From assembly GCA_022414725.1 (NCBI GenBank), contig CM039463.1, positions 24,427,707 to 24,491,706 on the forward strand: a DNA stretch of 64,000 bases, in the 5' to 3' direction. The DNA is from Microglena sp. YARC (Eukaryota; Chlorophyta; Chlorophyceae; Chlamydomonadales; Chlamydomonadaceae). Under the pieces are notes generated by a model that worked only from the letters and a program-made list of their open reading frames with translations, was not told the origin of the DNA and searched no databases. This document shows, one piece after another, positions 32,737-43,939 of the stretch (within the stretch, counting starts at the first letter, position 1; each line of letters begins with the position of its first letter). Position numbers and translations under genes: made by a program.

Positions 32737-33530
32737 GGTAGATGTGAAGAGCATGCAGACAATTGATGTGAAGAGCATGCACACGACTGGTGTGAAGAGC
32801 ATGCAAACGATTGATGTGAAGAGCATGCAAACGATTGATGTGAGGAGCATGCAAACGATTGATATGAGGAGCATGCAAACGATTGATATAAAGAGCGTGC
32901 AAACGGTAGATGTGAAGAGCATGCAAGCGATTGATATGAAGAGCATGCAAACGATTGATACGAAGAGCATGCAAACGGTAGATGTGAAGAGCATGCACAC
33001 GATTGATGTGAAGAGCATGCACACGATTGATGTGAAGAGCATGCAAACGATTGATATGAAGAGCATGCAAACTATTGATATGAAGAGCATGCAAACGATT
33101 GATGTGAGGAGCATGCAAACGATTGATGTGAAGAGCATGCAAACGATTGATGTGAGGAGCATGCAAACGGTAGATGTGAAGAGCATACAAACTATTGATG
33201 TGAAGAGCATGCAAACGGTAGATGTGAGGAGCATGCAAACGATTGATATAAAGAGCATGCACACGATTGATGTGAAGAGCATGCAAACTATTGATGTGAA
33301 GAGCAAGCAAACGATTGATGTGAGGAGCATGCAAACGATTGATGTGAAGAGCATGCGAACTATTGATGCGAAGAGCATGCAAACTATTGATATGAAGAGC
33401 ATGCAAACGGTAGATGTGAGGAGCATGCAAACGATTGATATAAAGAGCATGCACACAATTGATGTGAAGAGCATGCAAACTATTGATGTGAAGAGCATGC
33501 AAACTATTGATGTGAAGAGCATGCAAAAGA
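32737..33530. repeat. 24-bp minisatellite, about 33 units
   Basis: Units share GATGTGAAGAGCATGCAAAC. The 24-bp period leaves long frames open on both strands (DVKSMQTI on +), with no start context or flanking exons, so I treat them as non-genic. Confidence 0.92.
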
Positions 33531-33559
33531 TACGATTGATGAAATCAGTCTGGTTGTTA

Positions 33560-33780
33560 TCCCGTTTTGACGAATGGCTCAATGGTAGAGCTCTTTGAAA
33601 CAAGAAGGTGCGGGTTGCGAATCCCTACGGGTGCGCTTTAGTATTCGCGGTCGCTGTCAACAGCCATGGTAGCACTGTCCAGGTAAAGTAGCAGCCCGTT
33701 CCCTACTGCTGTAAGACAGGGCTCCCTTAATACCACGCCCCGCCAGGCTTTATCATTACTTCAGTCTGGTCTTTTCGCCA
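33560..33780 (+). repeat. tRNA-headed SINE-like element
   Basis: TGGCTCAATGGTAGAGC (33575-33591) fits an A box and D arm. GGGTTGCGAATCCC (33612-33625) fits a B box with one inserted base. I could not fold a proper anticodon arm, so it is not a working tRNA. The body that follows recurs in reverse at 20258-20345 and 60665-60753, consistent with a tRNA-derived SINE. Confidence 0.5.
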
Positions 33781-34984
33781 AATGCCGCTTTGGCCGAGGT
33801 AAAGCTTGTGGCTCAAATGCCAGACCATGTGACCATGTGACGTGGGCGGACGGCTAGGATGGATCAGATAAACAGGGTCATTTCAAGAAGGAGCAAATAC
33901 AGACATAGCAGGCCCTGCTCTTGATCAACAAGGTCTGGCAGTAGTCAATGATCACTGTAGAACGAACTCAGGGCCCCCGTCGGCCATACGATTGTTTGGG
34001 GTTCATTTCATCAATGCTTTTTCTTTTTTAAGCCTTCCTATCACGGTTGGGCAAGTCCCTTTAGCCTATTTGGCCTACCCCTGGACTGTAACATACATGC
34101 AAGTCAAACTCGGTTCCCCTGCAGCACCAAGAAAAGGAAACTAATATCCAAACATCCAGGCTCACCCATACTGGGCCGGGCGTTGTTTAAAGCGGTGCAG
34201 TAAGGACACTGGGTATAACCAGCGCCATAGGCGAGAGGCGCCGGGCAGTATACTACACGCTTACACGAGCTGTAAACGGCGTTTTTTCTCTCACTTAAAG
34301 CGAGTTCAAGCAACTAGTTTTTAGTAGATTGGTCTCTTTCTTAAACGCCTTCTCAGGTCAAACAGAAGTCGTTTTAGACCGCACTTATTTGGTAGGGGTA
34401 AGGTCGCTCCATCAGAGGCTTCATACCAGGGTAATTCAAAGTGCGCGCTTTTGCGCTTTTGAGCGCTGACTTTATGACCCCCTCTGCGCTTTAAGCGCAG
34501 TTTTTTGCAACCCCCTGTGGGCGCAGCAAGCAATTTTTGCGCTTTTTTCACCACAAAGCGCAGTTTCTTTGTTTTCAAGTGCGCCAAAGCGCTGGCCAAT
34601 TTGGCCATTTGAAGTACCCTCCTTCATACACAGGGTATAACCAGCGGCCTAGGCGAGATTAGTAAGAGCTCTGTACCGAAGGTCTTACAGACTTGTAACA
34701 GACATTTACAGAGCCACTAATTCTCTCTGTCATTTACAGACCTTTTTAAAGACCTTTTACATAACTCTATAAATGGTCTGTAACTGTAGCGAGTTCTGCC
34801 TAAGTCGGTAAATGGCCTGAATATTGATAGCGAGAGGCGCCGGGCAATAAGGTTGCTCTGTCAGAGGCTTCATAGCGGATTGTTGCTGGCAGGTGGCAGA
34901 TTTCAAACAAGGGAGCTAAACCTCGATTTCATCTATTTTGCCTAGACCTGCCTATCTATTCCCTTGCCTTCTAGATAAGAATAG
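33781..34984. other. Noncoding region with small dispersed repeats
   Basis: GGGTATAACCAGCG followed by AGGCGAGA occurs at about 34209 and 34633. GCGAGAGGCGCCGGGCA occurs at about 34228 and 34830. TCAGAGGCTTCATA occurs at about 34413 and 34861. Many GCGCTTTxAAGCGC palindromes lie at 34440-34590. A 95-codon Lys/Arg-rich frame on the reverse strand there comes from these repeats. No gene is supported. Confidence 0.4.
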
Positions 34985-36212
34985 AATAGCCTAGAATACA
35001 TGTAACAAAATAAAATTGGTTTAAGGAGAAGCAGTCATTCCAAACATGCGAATGAAACGCCAGAACACCATAGGATCAAGGGGCTTGGTGAAGGGGTCAG
35101 CACAGTTGTCCTTAGTGTTAACATAGGCAACATCCACCTGGCCATCCTCCACCAGCTCCTGGATATAGTGATGGATGACATCAATGTGCTTGTTGCGAGG
35201 GAGCAGCTGACAGTCATTGGCCCAGCTCAAGGACCCCAAGTTGTCACCCTGAATGGTGACCAGGTCACAAGGCAGCCCTAGATCAATTCTCAACTTTTTC
35301 AACCATTGCACCTCCCGGGCAGTCTGAGACAGGGCCTGATACTTAGCCTCACTGGAGCTAACAGCAACAGTGGGTTGCCTTTTGCTCATCCAGTTCACAA
35401 GGCAGCCTCCAGCAAGCACAGCATAGCCAGTCTGAGATCTCCTGTCAGACCCATCATCAGCAAAGGATGAGTCACTAAAGACAGTAAAAGAGAAACCAGG
35501 GCTGTGAGTGTAAGTGAGGCCCAGATGGGAATGTTCTCTCAAATACAAAAGCAAGCGCTTGGCTGCAGCCCACAGGGGGGCAGTGGGTTGAGCAGAAACC
35601 TGGACAGGTAGCTCACAGCAAAAGAAATATCAGGCCTTGTGCAGGTAGCCAGGTACAGCAAAGCCCCCCACAAGAGAGAGGTACTGGCTATTAGAGGCCA
35701 GAGGTTCTCCAGGAGGATCAGTGACAGTGCACTTGGCCATGGGAACTGAAAACTTGGGTTTGGTAGCAGCAGTGAGACCAAACTGCTCCACCAGCTCAAC
35801 AATGTAGGAGTGCTGGGAGAGGTTGATCTTAACACACCTGCCGTCAGAATCAAGTGTACAAGTCATGTCCAATGAAAGGAACTGGACAGGTACACCCATT
35901 TCCTTGACTTCCCACCCAGCTGCTTCCATAGCCTCGATCAGCAAGGCATACCTATGCAGCTCACTAAAAGCACAGATGAAGTCATCCACATAGGTCAGGA
36001 CATAGCTCCACCCACCAGTAGAATCCCTCCTGAAATACAGAGCAGGTTCAGCTTTGCACATGGTAAAACCGTGGGCAACCAAAACCTGCTTTATATCTTT
36101 GCTCCAAGCCCTGGGTGCCTGCTTCAAACCATAAATAGATTTAATCAGCTTGCACACAAGGGGAACATTGTCAGGACCAAGTTCATGAAAGCCCTCAGGC
36201 TGGTAAGAGAAC
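34985..36212 (-). mobile_element. pol: Truncated copia fragment B (RT-RNase H)
   Basis: Nearly identical to 43906-45130 of element C. It covers the end of RT (YVDDF intact) and RNase H to the stop at 35021, and then about 35 bp of 3' sequence. It is cut off at both sides with no LTR. One-base differences from C near 35600 and 35662 shift the frame, and the RNase H motif reads SSSEAKYQAL where C has SSSEAEYQAL. Dead. Confidence 0.88.
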
Positions 36213-36724
36213 ATTGTGCGTGCGATTGTTGAGAAACAGCGTTGTGAACCAGGTATACATCTCGATGGATGTGAGCATAACCCGGTCTGTAACCCAGCGC
36301 AGCCCAGTGCTGGCACTTAGCTAGTTATGTCATAAAATAATGTAGCGTCACATGAATGATGTCATGAATGACCTACCTGCAGTTCACCGGAGCTTTCGTC
36401 CGGGAGCTTCTTACGTAATGGGGGGCCGCCTCGACCCCTCACCGAATCTACCCTGCCCTGGAGGATCACGTATCTCCTGGCGTTTGAATGTTCGCAGCAT
36501 TTTTCAAATCTCGGTCCAAATCTCGGCAGTTGTGCCCACTCGCGAGGTAGCAACTGCCTGCTCGCGAGGTAGCAATTGACGTCATCATGAAGGACGTCTT
36601 GAAGGGAGCCTCTGTTAAGACCCATCTTGCACGAAAAAGGCGCTTTAGGTGTAGTCACTACTTACACTGTAGTGTGGAAAATAGATTGGGCACTCTACTC
36701 ACCTCAATTACCTTGCTTCGACCT

Positions 36725-37048
36725 TATCAGCATGTATAGCGGTGCTCTCACGCGTTTTATGACTTGGTGACTACTTATGTACTCCCATAGAACTATCGGC
36801 TCTCCTGAGCCAGCTTCCCGTGGGACTGAGTCATCTTGAGATGACTCAGTGGCAGCTTCCTGTCACCTACGTCTCCGGTCTGATCTGTACCCTGTTAGGT
36901 TCCTGTCTACCGCCTCCTTTCACCACAAGTGCCCCTTTATGGGTCTCCTGTGTCTGTAACGTTATCCTTGTCTCCGTGTATAGATTGGTGCGTCTGTTCC
37001 GCTGCTTTAATCTACTGTCCACTCTACCGGAGTGATTTCAAGCTGATA
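36725..37048 (+). repeat. Unpaired copia LTR (C-type)
   Basis: 324 bp, TATCAGCATG to AGCTGATA, close to the element C LTRs but in the opposite orientation. Followed by GGTTACTGGGCTCC, the same post-LTR sequence as C. No partner LTR downstream. Confidence 0.85.
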
Positions 37049-37085
37049 GGTTACTGGGCTCCTCATCACTACCACTGCTTTGATA

Positions 37086-37610
37086 ATGCAACTTCCGCGA
37101 GGGCCTCCTGCCGGCCTTGTGAAACTTACCAAACTAAATGGAGTTTCATGGGCTCGTGGGATCCGCAGTGTCATTGTGAGCAATGGATGCGACCGAATCC
37201 TCCCGACGGGGGTGCAGGTTCCTCTAGATTGGCTAGACGACTGCGCGCCAGCGGCCTCTGCTGCCGGAGAGGAGGATCCTTCCGCCATCGTGGAAGTAAC
37301 CCCCCCCCGGTCATTCCTCCATCTTCTCTTCCTTTTCCTCCCCTGCCGTCTGTCGCCTCCTCCCGTCTGTCGTAGATGACTGTGACGTGCAGACTCAAGT
37401 CGGCGACTAGCCTGGACATCGGTGGAGATACCCCGTCTTCATCTGCTCGCGTCCCTGACGTCGCTAACCTTTCTCCGGTGTTTGAGGCTCTGCCTGCATA
37501 CCGGAGGTTGCCAAGCCGACCAAGCTCCCTGCTGATGTCTACGTCGTCTGTGCCCCCCCTTTGGTCTGCCCAGCCGACTGTTGGCTACAGCTGACAATAC
37601 TGCCTGACTC
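37086..37610 (+). pseudogene. gag: Truncated gag start of a copia element
   Basis: MQLPRGPPAGLVKLTKLNGV to a stop at 37379, followed by noncoding-frame DNA (TCAAGTCGGCGACTAGCCTG and so on) that matches the gag region of element E at 42360-42540. The homology ends near 37600. Confidence 0.7.
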
Positions 37611-37780
37611 GGGAGGAAAACGGGGGGGTCCGATCCTCCCCAGAAGGTCGCGGTACACAGGCGGGGTGCGGGTCTGATCCGTACTAAGTTGCCCCCAATC
37701 GTAAGACCATAGCCGAGAGCTTGGCTGTGGATTTGTGGAACCTCTGGGTAATCAGTTCTCCTCCCGGGACATGCATTATT

Positions 37781-37866
37781 GTCAGCTGTACTACTAGGAC
37801 ACGAGTGCCTTACTGGCATCTGATCAGATGCCAATAAGGCACTCGTGTCCTACTAGTACAGCTGAC
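37781..37866. repeat. 86-bp near-perfect palindrome
   Basis: 43-bp arms with two mismatches around TGATCA. It contains CACGAGTGCC and GGCATCTGATCAGATGCC. A hairpin or cruciform is expected. A shorter palindrome at 50570-50592 has the same CATCTGATCAGATG core. Confidence 0.9.
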
Positions 37867-38223
37867 AGACCTTTCATTCATTTATCGATCCTATGGATGC
37901 TTGGTCCTCAATTAACGTGCCAGGACCGTTCATTCATTTATCGATCCTATGGAAGAAAAGTCCTGTCATCATGAGGGACGATAAAATCCTGCTTCCATGA
38001 ATCCCTCGAGGTAGGATTCATCGAGGTATGATTGAAAAAGACTTCGCAAGCCCCGTTCTATTGCTACCTCCCTGCCGAGATTTGGGCCGAGATTTGAACA
38101 TTGCAGCGAAAATTAAAACGCCAGGAGATACGCGATCGTCCAAGGTAGATTCGGTGAAGGGTCGTGGCGGCCCCCCATTACGTAAGAAGCTCCCGGACAA
38201 TGCTCAAGTGAACTCCAGGTAGG

Positions 38224-38902
38224 CCTAAAACCAGAGATCTCTGCCTAAAACCAGTAATACTTACTGTCTTGGGCCTGGCCGTACGCGTACGGTGCGTACG
38301 GTCACCGCGTACAGTTGGCTGTAACTAACTACTTCCGGAACACCCCTAGCATCCATGATACAAAGTCGCATTACTTTTTGCTGCCTTCGAATGTTGACAT
38401 GATCAGCATACCAATGAAAAGCCCGGAATGTCCTCTACATGTTTACAACACGAACCTGGGCCAAATTAGCAATAGCAAAATGTTTCCAGGTCAGGGAATG
38501 TTATGATACTAAAACCCAAACCCCAATCTGTATCCGTACTCATCAACCCTGCTCCATACTAAACTGAACAGCCCAGAGTTGGCTGAATAATTTGATGTTG
38601 TTTTGTTACCGCCAAAGACGGCGAGCAGCCTTGAAGGCTGGAGCCATGTAACAAAGTCCAAGCTCAAGTTGGCTGAAGAACCATGTAACAATTCAAATTC
38701 AAATTTTAGGATACCACAGGTCCACAGCACGGTTGTTCAAAACGCTGTGTTTTGCGTCCCTGACACTGAGTATTGAGGGTCTGCTGCGTTTCGGACGCAG
38801 ACCCAGCAGGTGTGTTTCATTACAATATTATTCTGGAATTTTTGACATAAGGTGGCAACCATCCTCGAGAAGCACTTTATGATGGTTGCGTTCTTGAAAA
38901 AC
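38224..38902. other. No gene seen
   Basis: Contains CCGTACGCGTACGG near 38279 and a segment near 38600 (ACCGCCAAAGACGGCGAGCA) related to 50308. No coding support. Confidence 0.35.
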
Positions 38903-38907
38903 ACTCC

Positions 38908-39205
38908 TATCAGCTTGGATAACACTCCGGAGAGTGGACTTTGTGTGTGCAGTACGCCAATCTATAAATGCGGAGACGAGAATAAGTTACAAGCACTGGA
39001 GACCCATTAAGGGGCACCAGTGGAGGAAAGGGGGCGGTAGCCTGGAACCTGATCAGGGTACAGGCTAGACAGCGCGTGTCAGAAGAACCGATGACGCAGT
39101 CAACAGGAAGCTGACATATAACTGTCAGGACCGATAGTTCTAAGGGAGTACACAAGGAGTCACCAAGACATAAAACAAGCGAGAGCACCGCTATTCATGC
39201 TGATA
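38908..39205 (-). repeat. 3' LTR of element E
   Basis: TATCAGC to GCTGATA, 298 bp. Next to it inside is CTCCACCTATG, the complement of the AGGTGGAG polypurine word. Confidence 0.88.
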
Positions 39206-40684
39206 CTCCACCTATGACGCAGGTGACATACAATACTAGTACTCCACCTATGGCACTGGGGGACATAGAACCATAACTTGGTAGCAAACAAAAATTATTA
39301 AGGAACGGCGGAAAAACAGGAAACCAGAAGAAAGCCTTGTCTAAAATAAAAAGATGAGAAAGGATGAACCAAAAACCACTGTAGTGCTCCGAAAATGTAG
39401 CAGCAAAAAACTTGGGTCATACCGAGCTGAGCTGAGACCAAAATGGAAATGTAACCATCCATGGTAAGCGCAAAAATACTATTCATCCAGAATAGTAGGC
39501 ACCATACCAGAAAATCACAGGGAGGCCAAACAGAAATCAATCCTAATACCAAAGGAAGGGGAACAACGGTGACTGAAAGAACCGAGAACTTCACCTAAAG
39601 AGAAGACTGAAAAAATCGTATATCAAAGTTGGGGAACAACGGTATAGAAAACCCGATCCGGGAATAGGAACCTAACGCCAATCAATGATAACCAAAGAGA
39701 CGGATTGAAATATCGTGTGAGAGCAGCACACGAGAGAATCAAAACCTAAAGGACGCAGACAAGAGGACACTAAAGACTACGATGGAAAAAAAAAGTCGAT
39801 GGAAAAATCCACTACCTTAAAACTATTCTTAGCATAGAATTCATGACTAGGTTGGGATGAAAAAACCATGATGAACTGGTTTCTTACCCAAAGAAGGAAG
39901 TAAGAAGATTTATGAAAGTTAATTATCATAAATCCCCAGTTACGGCACTAACTAAAACATTCTAGGAGGTGGGTATCGCACCGCAAAGAACTCATGCACT
40001 CAAGACAAACCAAGCGCCTAACTAAAGCAAACCAAACTTGCAGCAACTGAAAAAATCCAAAGGATGCGAAGTTAAAATTTTCAAGAAACTTGTAACCAAC
40101 AAAGGAAACACAGTTCAATGAACAATAGAAGGGTAGATGTACAACCATAGTACATAAAACCTATTGTCCACCTGAAAAATAGTAAACGCATAAAAAGGAC
40201 TTCAAAGAATTTACTGCAAAGGATGGACTGAAAGGGCGCTTAAAATACACTCGGAAAACAAGAAAGAGGTGAGCGGCGGTACATCTGCAAGAACAACTGC
40301 AAGATTACCCAGCCCACCAATTCACAGTAAAATCCGAAAGGAAACAACTACTACACTCCACAAAAAGTTCCAATCACATGAGGGGCTGGTGATCTAAAAA
40401 CAGTGTGGAGTAAAAAGAAATAGCTAATCTATGATGAGCTCCACCGAACGAACCATCTGCCTATGGAACTAAGAGTCAGAAACCATCAAGACGCTATAAC
40501 GGTGGTCTGAATTAAGTACCACCTTCCACCAAAACCAAGAAAGACAGCTGAAAGGAAGCTGCCTAAACAAAGCGTCGTAACGCTCCACCAATCTAGACTA
40601 CCCTATAAGTCAGTCTAGGAGGTGCTGAGGAATAGGCACTCACACATAGGGCCATGTTAACCTACGTATGAGAACCAGCAGCAC

Positions 40685-41650
40685 CTAAAACAATGAATCC
40701 TGGGTTGACTGTAACACCCCAGCCATACGCAGTATCAAGCTAGACCGGTGTTCAAGATCATCACTTACCCATTCGGCAACGGCTACATCATCACATGGGC
40801 TTGACCCGAGTAATCCACCAGGGACGACAGGAGGCGTCGGAATTATCGACACCCGCGAGCCATCCGAGGTGGTCGGAGGTTGGCGACTATTAGTCAATGG
40901 ACCTGATCCAGGTACCACTATGATCGAAGGCTGTCTAAATCCTAAAGCTTCACCGCTAAAACGTGGCACAGAGGAGGGCCTGGCGACCCCCTGAGATTCG
41001 GCTAAGATTATAGTTGGATATCCAACTCCCACCCGCCCTAAAACTTCACACACAATACAGCAAGATCAGGCCCTGGTCGAGAATGCAACAATGATACATC
41101 CAGCCAGGCCAGCCAACAACAATTGGGGTTGTTAAAGGGCGTAGGGAATTACCGGTAACACATAACATATCACCGTTTGATGACAGGAGGGATGCAAGCG
41201 GGCACGGGGACCCATACTAAAGGGAGAACCCAGGAAGACAGTTTAGAACTGAACTGGAGATAGAGAGTACATCACTACTCACTACTAACTGGCGCAACAT
41301 TGGAAACCCAAATATAATAACCCTTTTTCACCAGGGAATACCCAACCAGTCTACCAAATAATGCCTTTCTAACTAGCTTGTTGCGTGACTGCCCAATACT
41401 AAGATTACATAGCAAGGGCAACCAAACAAACGCAACAACGACACATCAGGTGCAACCCCAAAGAAAAGCTCCGAAGGAGTCTTGTCTCCCTAGATGAACA
41501 CGCGATTGAGAAGATAACACACTAGCACCATGCTGAGCAGTGTCATCATCAACTACTCATGCATGCCCCAACTAATCGAGATCAGCCATGCCTCTATACC
41601 ACTTAACTAAAAAATCCTAAGCCCTATCAGAACTCAAACACTTGAACCCA
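40685..41650 (-). pseudogene. pol: Integrase end and linker remnant of element E
   Basis: Translations in shifting frames match element C after the second integrase Asp (TCTGATAGGGCT near 41615), the FGCPCYV and GRLVGYSLV region, then ESQGVARPSSVPRFSGEALG and CDDVAVA. There are many stops and shifts. Confidence 0.75.
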
Positions 41651-42533
41651 AACTTACGTAGCTAAGGCATACACCTAAGGGGGGAACCAGGGGCACGGGA
41701 AGACAAAGTAGTAACATCTGTCGAACCACGGAACGCACCCAGGGGTCACAAGGAGCCTAAGAGAGAAAAATATCCACCAAGATATCATGCCAAAGATCCT
41801 CCACGGCCGCTGGACTAGGGCCAGGACGGCGTCCACTGGGAGAAGTCAGGCGCTGCGAGACCTGGGATCACAGAAGGTGGGGAAGCGTTAGGTCGAAGTC
41901 GAGATTTGAGGTATGGGAAAAAGGAGACGAGAATGAAAGTGCAGCAAGTCACACCTGGTGCAGAAAATCGCACCAATGGCAGAAAATCGCAAATCGCAAG
42001 GGCAGAATTCGAACATTTATCGCTAGGATGCGAGGAGCAGAGCCGAGGCATGTAAAGGTCCTAATATCCCGCCGTCGATGATCAGTCAATCCCAAGTCCC
42101 CCCCTCTATCGCTCGACTCACCCGGTTGGGGGGTAGAGGGAGCAGCACCCGTAGTGGTGCTGACCATACCCCCCTGCTTCCTACCACCTCCAGAATCTCC
42201 AGGTCCAGACGCGTAGGTCGTCCTCCTCTGGCGAACCCTACGGCAGTGCCGGCGATCCGCCAGCTTGATCGAAAAAATTCTCCAGAAGGTAGCACAGAGC
42301 CACTAGAGCGCAAGCTCATGCCAGTAGCCGACCGTCGGCTGGGCAGAGCAAAGGGGGCAAAGACGACGTAGACATCAGCAGGGAGCATGGTCGGCTTGGC
42401 AACCTCCGGTATGCAGGCAGAGCCTCAAACACCGGAGAAAGGTTAGCGACGTCAAGGACGCGAGAGACGAAGACGGGGTATCTCCACCGATGTCCAGGCT
42501 AGTCGCCGACTTGAGTCTGCACGTCACAGTCAT

Positions 42534-42830
42534 CTACGACAGACGGGAGGAGGCGACAGACGGCAGGGGAGGAAAAAAGGAAGAGAAGATGGAAGGAAGA
42601 GGAATGACCGGGGGGGTTACTTCCACGATGGCGGAAGGACTCTCATGACCGCTAGCAGAGGCAGCTGGTGCACAAACGTCTAGCCAATCATCAAGAGGAG
42701 CCGTTCCTCCGTTGGAAGGATTGGTCGCAGCCATCGCTGAGAATGATATTGCGCATCCCGCGCGTCCAGGAAAGACCATCCATGTCATGGAGTTTCTCAA
42801 AATGGCGGGAGGTCCTCGCGGAAGTTGCAT
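42534..42830 (-). pseudogene. gag: Truncated gag start of element E
   Basis: MQLPRGPPAILRNSM, related to the gag start of A and C, stops after 98 codons. A frame downstream (42388-42086) continues with gag-like low-complexity sequence. Confidence 0.7.
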
Positions 42831-42867
42831 CGCAAAGCAGTGGTAGTAAATGAAGGGCCGTATAACC

Positions 42868-43165
42868 TATCAGCTTGGATAACACTCCGGAGAGTGGACT
42901 TTGTGTGTGCAGCACGCCAATCTATAAATGCGAAGACGAGAATAAGTTACAAGCACTGGAGACCCATTAAGGGGCACCAGTGGAGGAAAGGGGGCGGTAG
43001 CCTGGAACCTGATCAGGGTACAGGCTAGACAGCGCGTGTCAGAAGAACCGATGACGCAGTCAACAGGAAGCTGACATATAACTGTCAGGACCGATAGTTC
43101 TAAGGGAGTACACAAGGAGTCACCAAGACATAAAACAAGCGAGAGCACCGCTATTCATGCTGATA
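42868..43165 (-). repeat. 5' LTR of element E
   Basis: 298 bp; differs from its partner at two sites near 42912 and 42932. On the - strand it is followed by GGTTATACGGCCC. Confidence 0.88.
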
Positions 43166-43225
43166 ACTCCCAACAAAAAGTCAGTTCAATATTGTGCGAT
43201 ATATCGTACGATAAATGATGAAATC

Positions 43226-43548
43226 TATCAGCTTGAAATCACTCCGGTAGAGTGGACAGTAGATTAAAGCAGCGGAACAGACGCACCAATCTATACACGG
43301 AGACAAGGATAACGTTACAGACACAGGAGACCCATTAGGGGCCCCTGTGGTGAAAGGAGGCGGTAGACAGGAACCTAACAGGGTACAGATCAGACCGGAG
43401 ACGTAGGTGACAGGAAGCTGCCACTGAGTCATCTCAAGATGACTCAGTCCCACGGGAAGCTGGCTCAGGAGAGCCGATAGTTCTAAGGGAGTACATAAGT
43501 AGTCACCAAGTCATAAAGCGCGTGAGAGCACCGCTATACATGCTGATA
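43226..43548 (-). repeat. 3' LTR of element C
   Basis: 323 bp, TATCAGC to GCTGATA, next to CTCCACCTATGACAC (complement of the polypurine word). Confidence 0.9.
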
Positions 43549-43939
43549 CTCCACCTATGACACAGGTGACATACAATAGTACTACTCCACCTATGGCACT
43601 GGTGACATAGAACTATATGTAACAAATTAAAAAAAAAAAAAATCAAAGAACTCCGGAAAAAATATCGAGAGAAACTTCAAATGAAACCCGAAGGGTGTAA
43701 GGGAAGGTATGAAGCAAGGCAAAGAACCAAAATTTGCCAAGTGGATATAAGAGGACAACTAAATATCAAAGTCGGGTAACAACGGTATAGAAAACCCGAT
43801 CCGGGAATAGGAACCTAATGCCAATCAATGATAACTTAAAGAAACTTGAAATGTAACCAAAGAAACCCTAAAATGTAACCGAAAATTCCAGAATACATGT
43901 AACCAAAATTCTAGAATACATGTAACCAAAAAAAATGGT

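Larger units (their letters stand above)
36372..38223. mobile_element. Unit bounded by about 180-bp inverted repeats
   Basis: 36372-36570 and 38053-38223 are inverted copies. Both outer ends read CCTACCTG-x-AGTTCAC, and both arms contain GGGAGCTTCTTACGTAATGG and CTCGGCAG. Between them lie a copia LTR, a gag start and an 86-bp palindrome. No target duplication was found. It could be a TIR transposon that captured retroelement DNA, or an inverted duplication. Confidence 0.55.
38903..43170 (-). mobile_element. Internally deleted copia element E
   Basis: LTRs at 38908-39205 and 42868-43165 (298 bp, two differences seen) with ACTCC target duplications on both sides. The interior keeps a truncated gag start, the end of the integrase (about 41650-41230) and the following linker, but no RT or RNase H. 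About 1.4 kb of noncoding DNA lies before the 3' LTR. The paired LTRs and target duplication show that it inserted as a unit, so it was mobilised in trans. Confidence 0.88.

Noticed and set aside
32684..33603. Large frames of 280-299 codons on both strands
   Set aside because: A 24-bp period keeps all frames open. No gene signals were found.
33575..33625. Functional tRNA gene
   Set aside because: A and B boxes are visible but no proper anticodon stem-loop or acceptor pairing could be drawn, and the B box has an extra base.
34321..34608. 95-codon Lys/Arg-rich reverse-strand frame
   Set aside because: Built from repeated GCGCTTT/AAAGCGC words. Composition is explained by the repeat.
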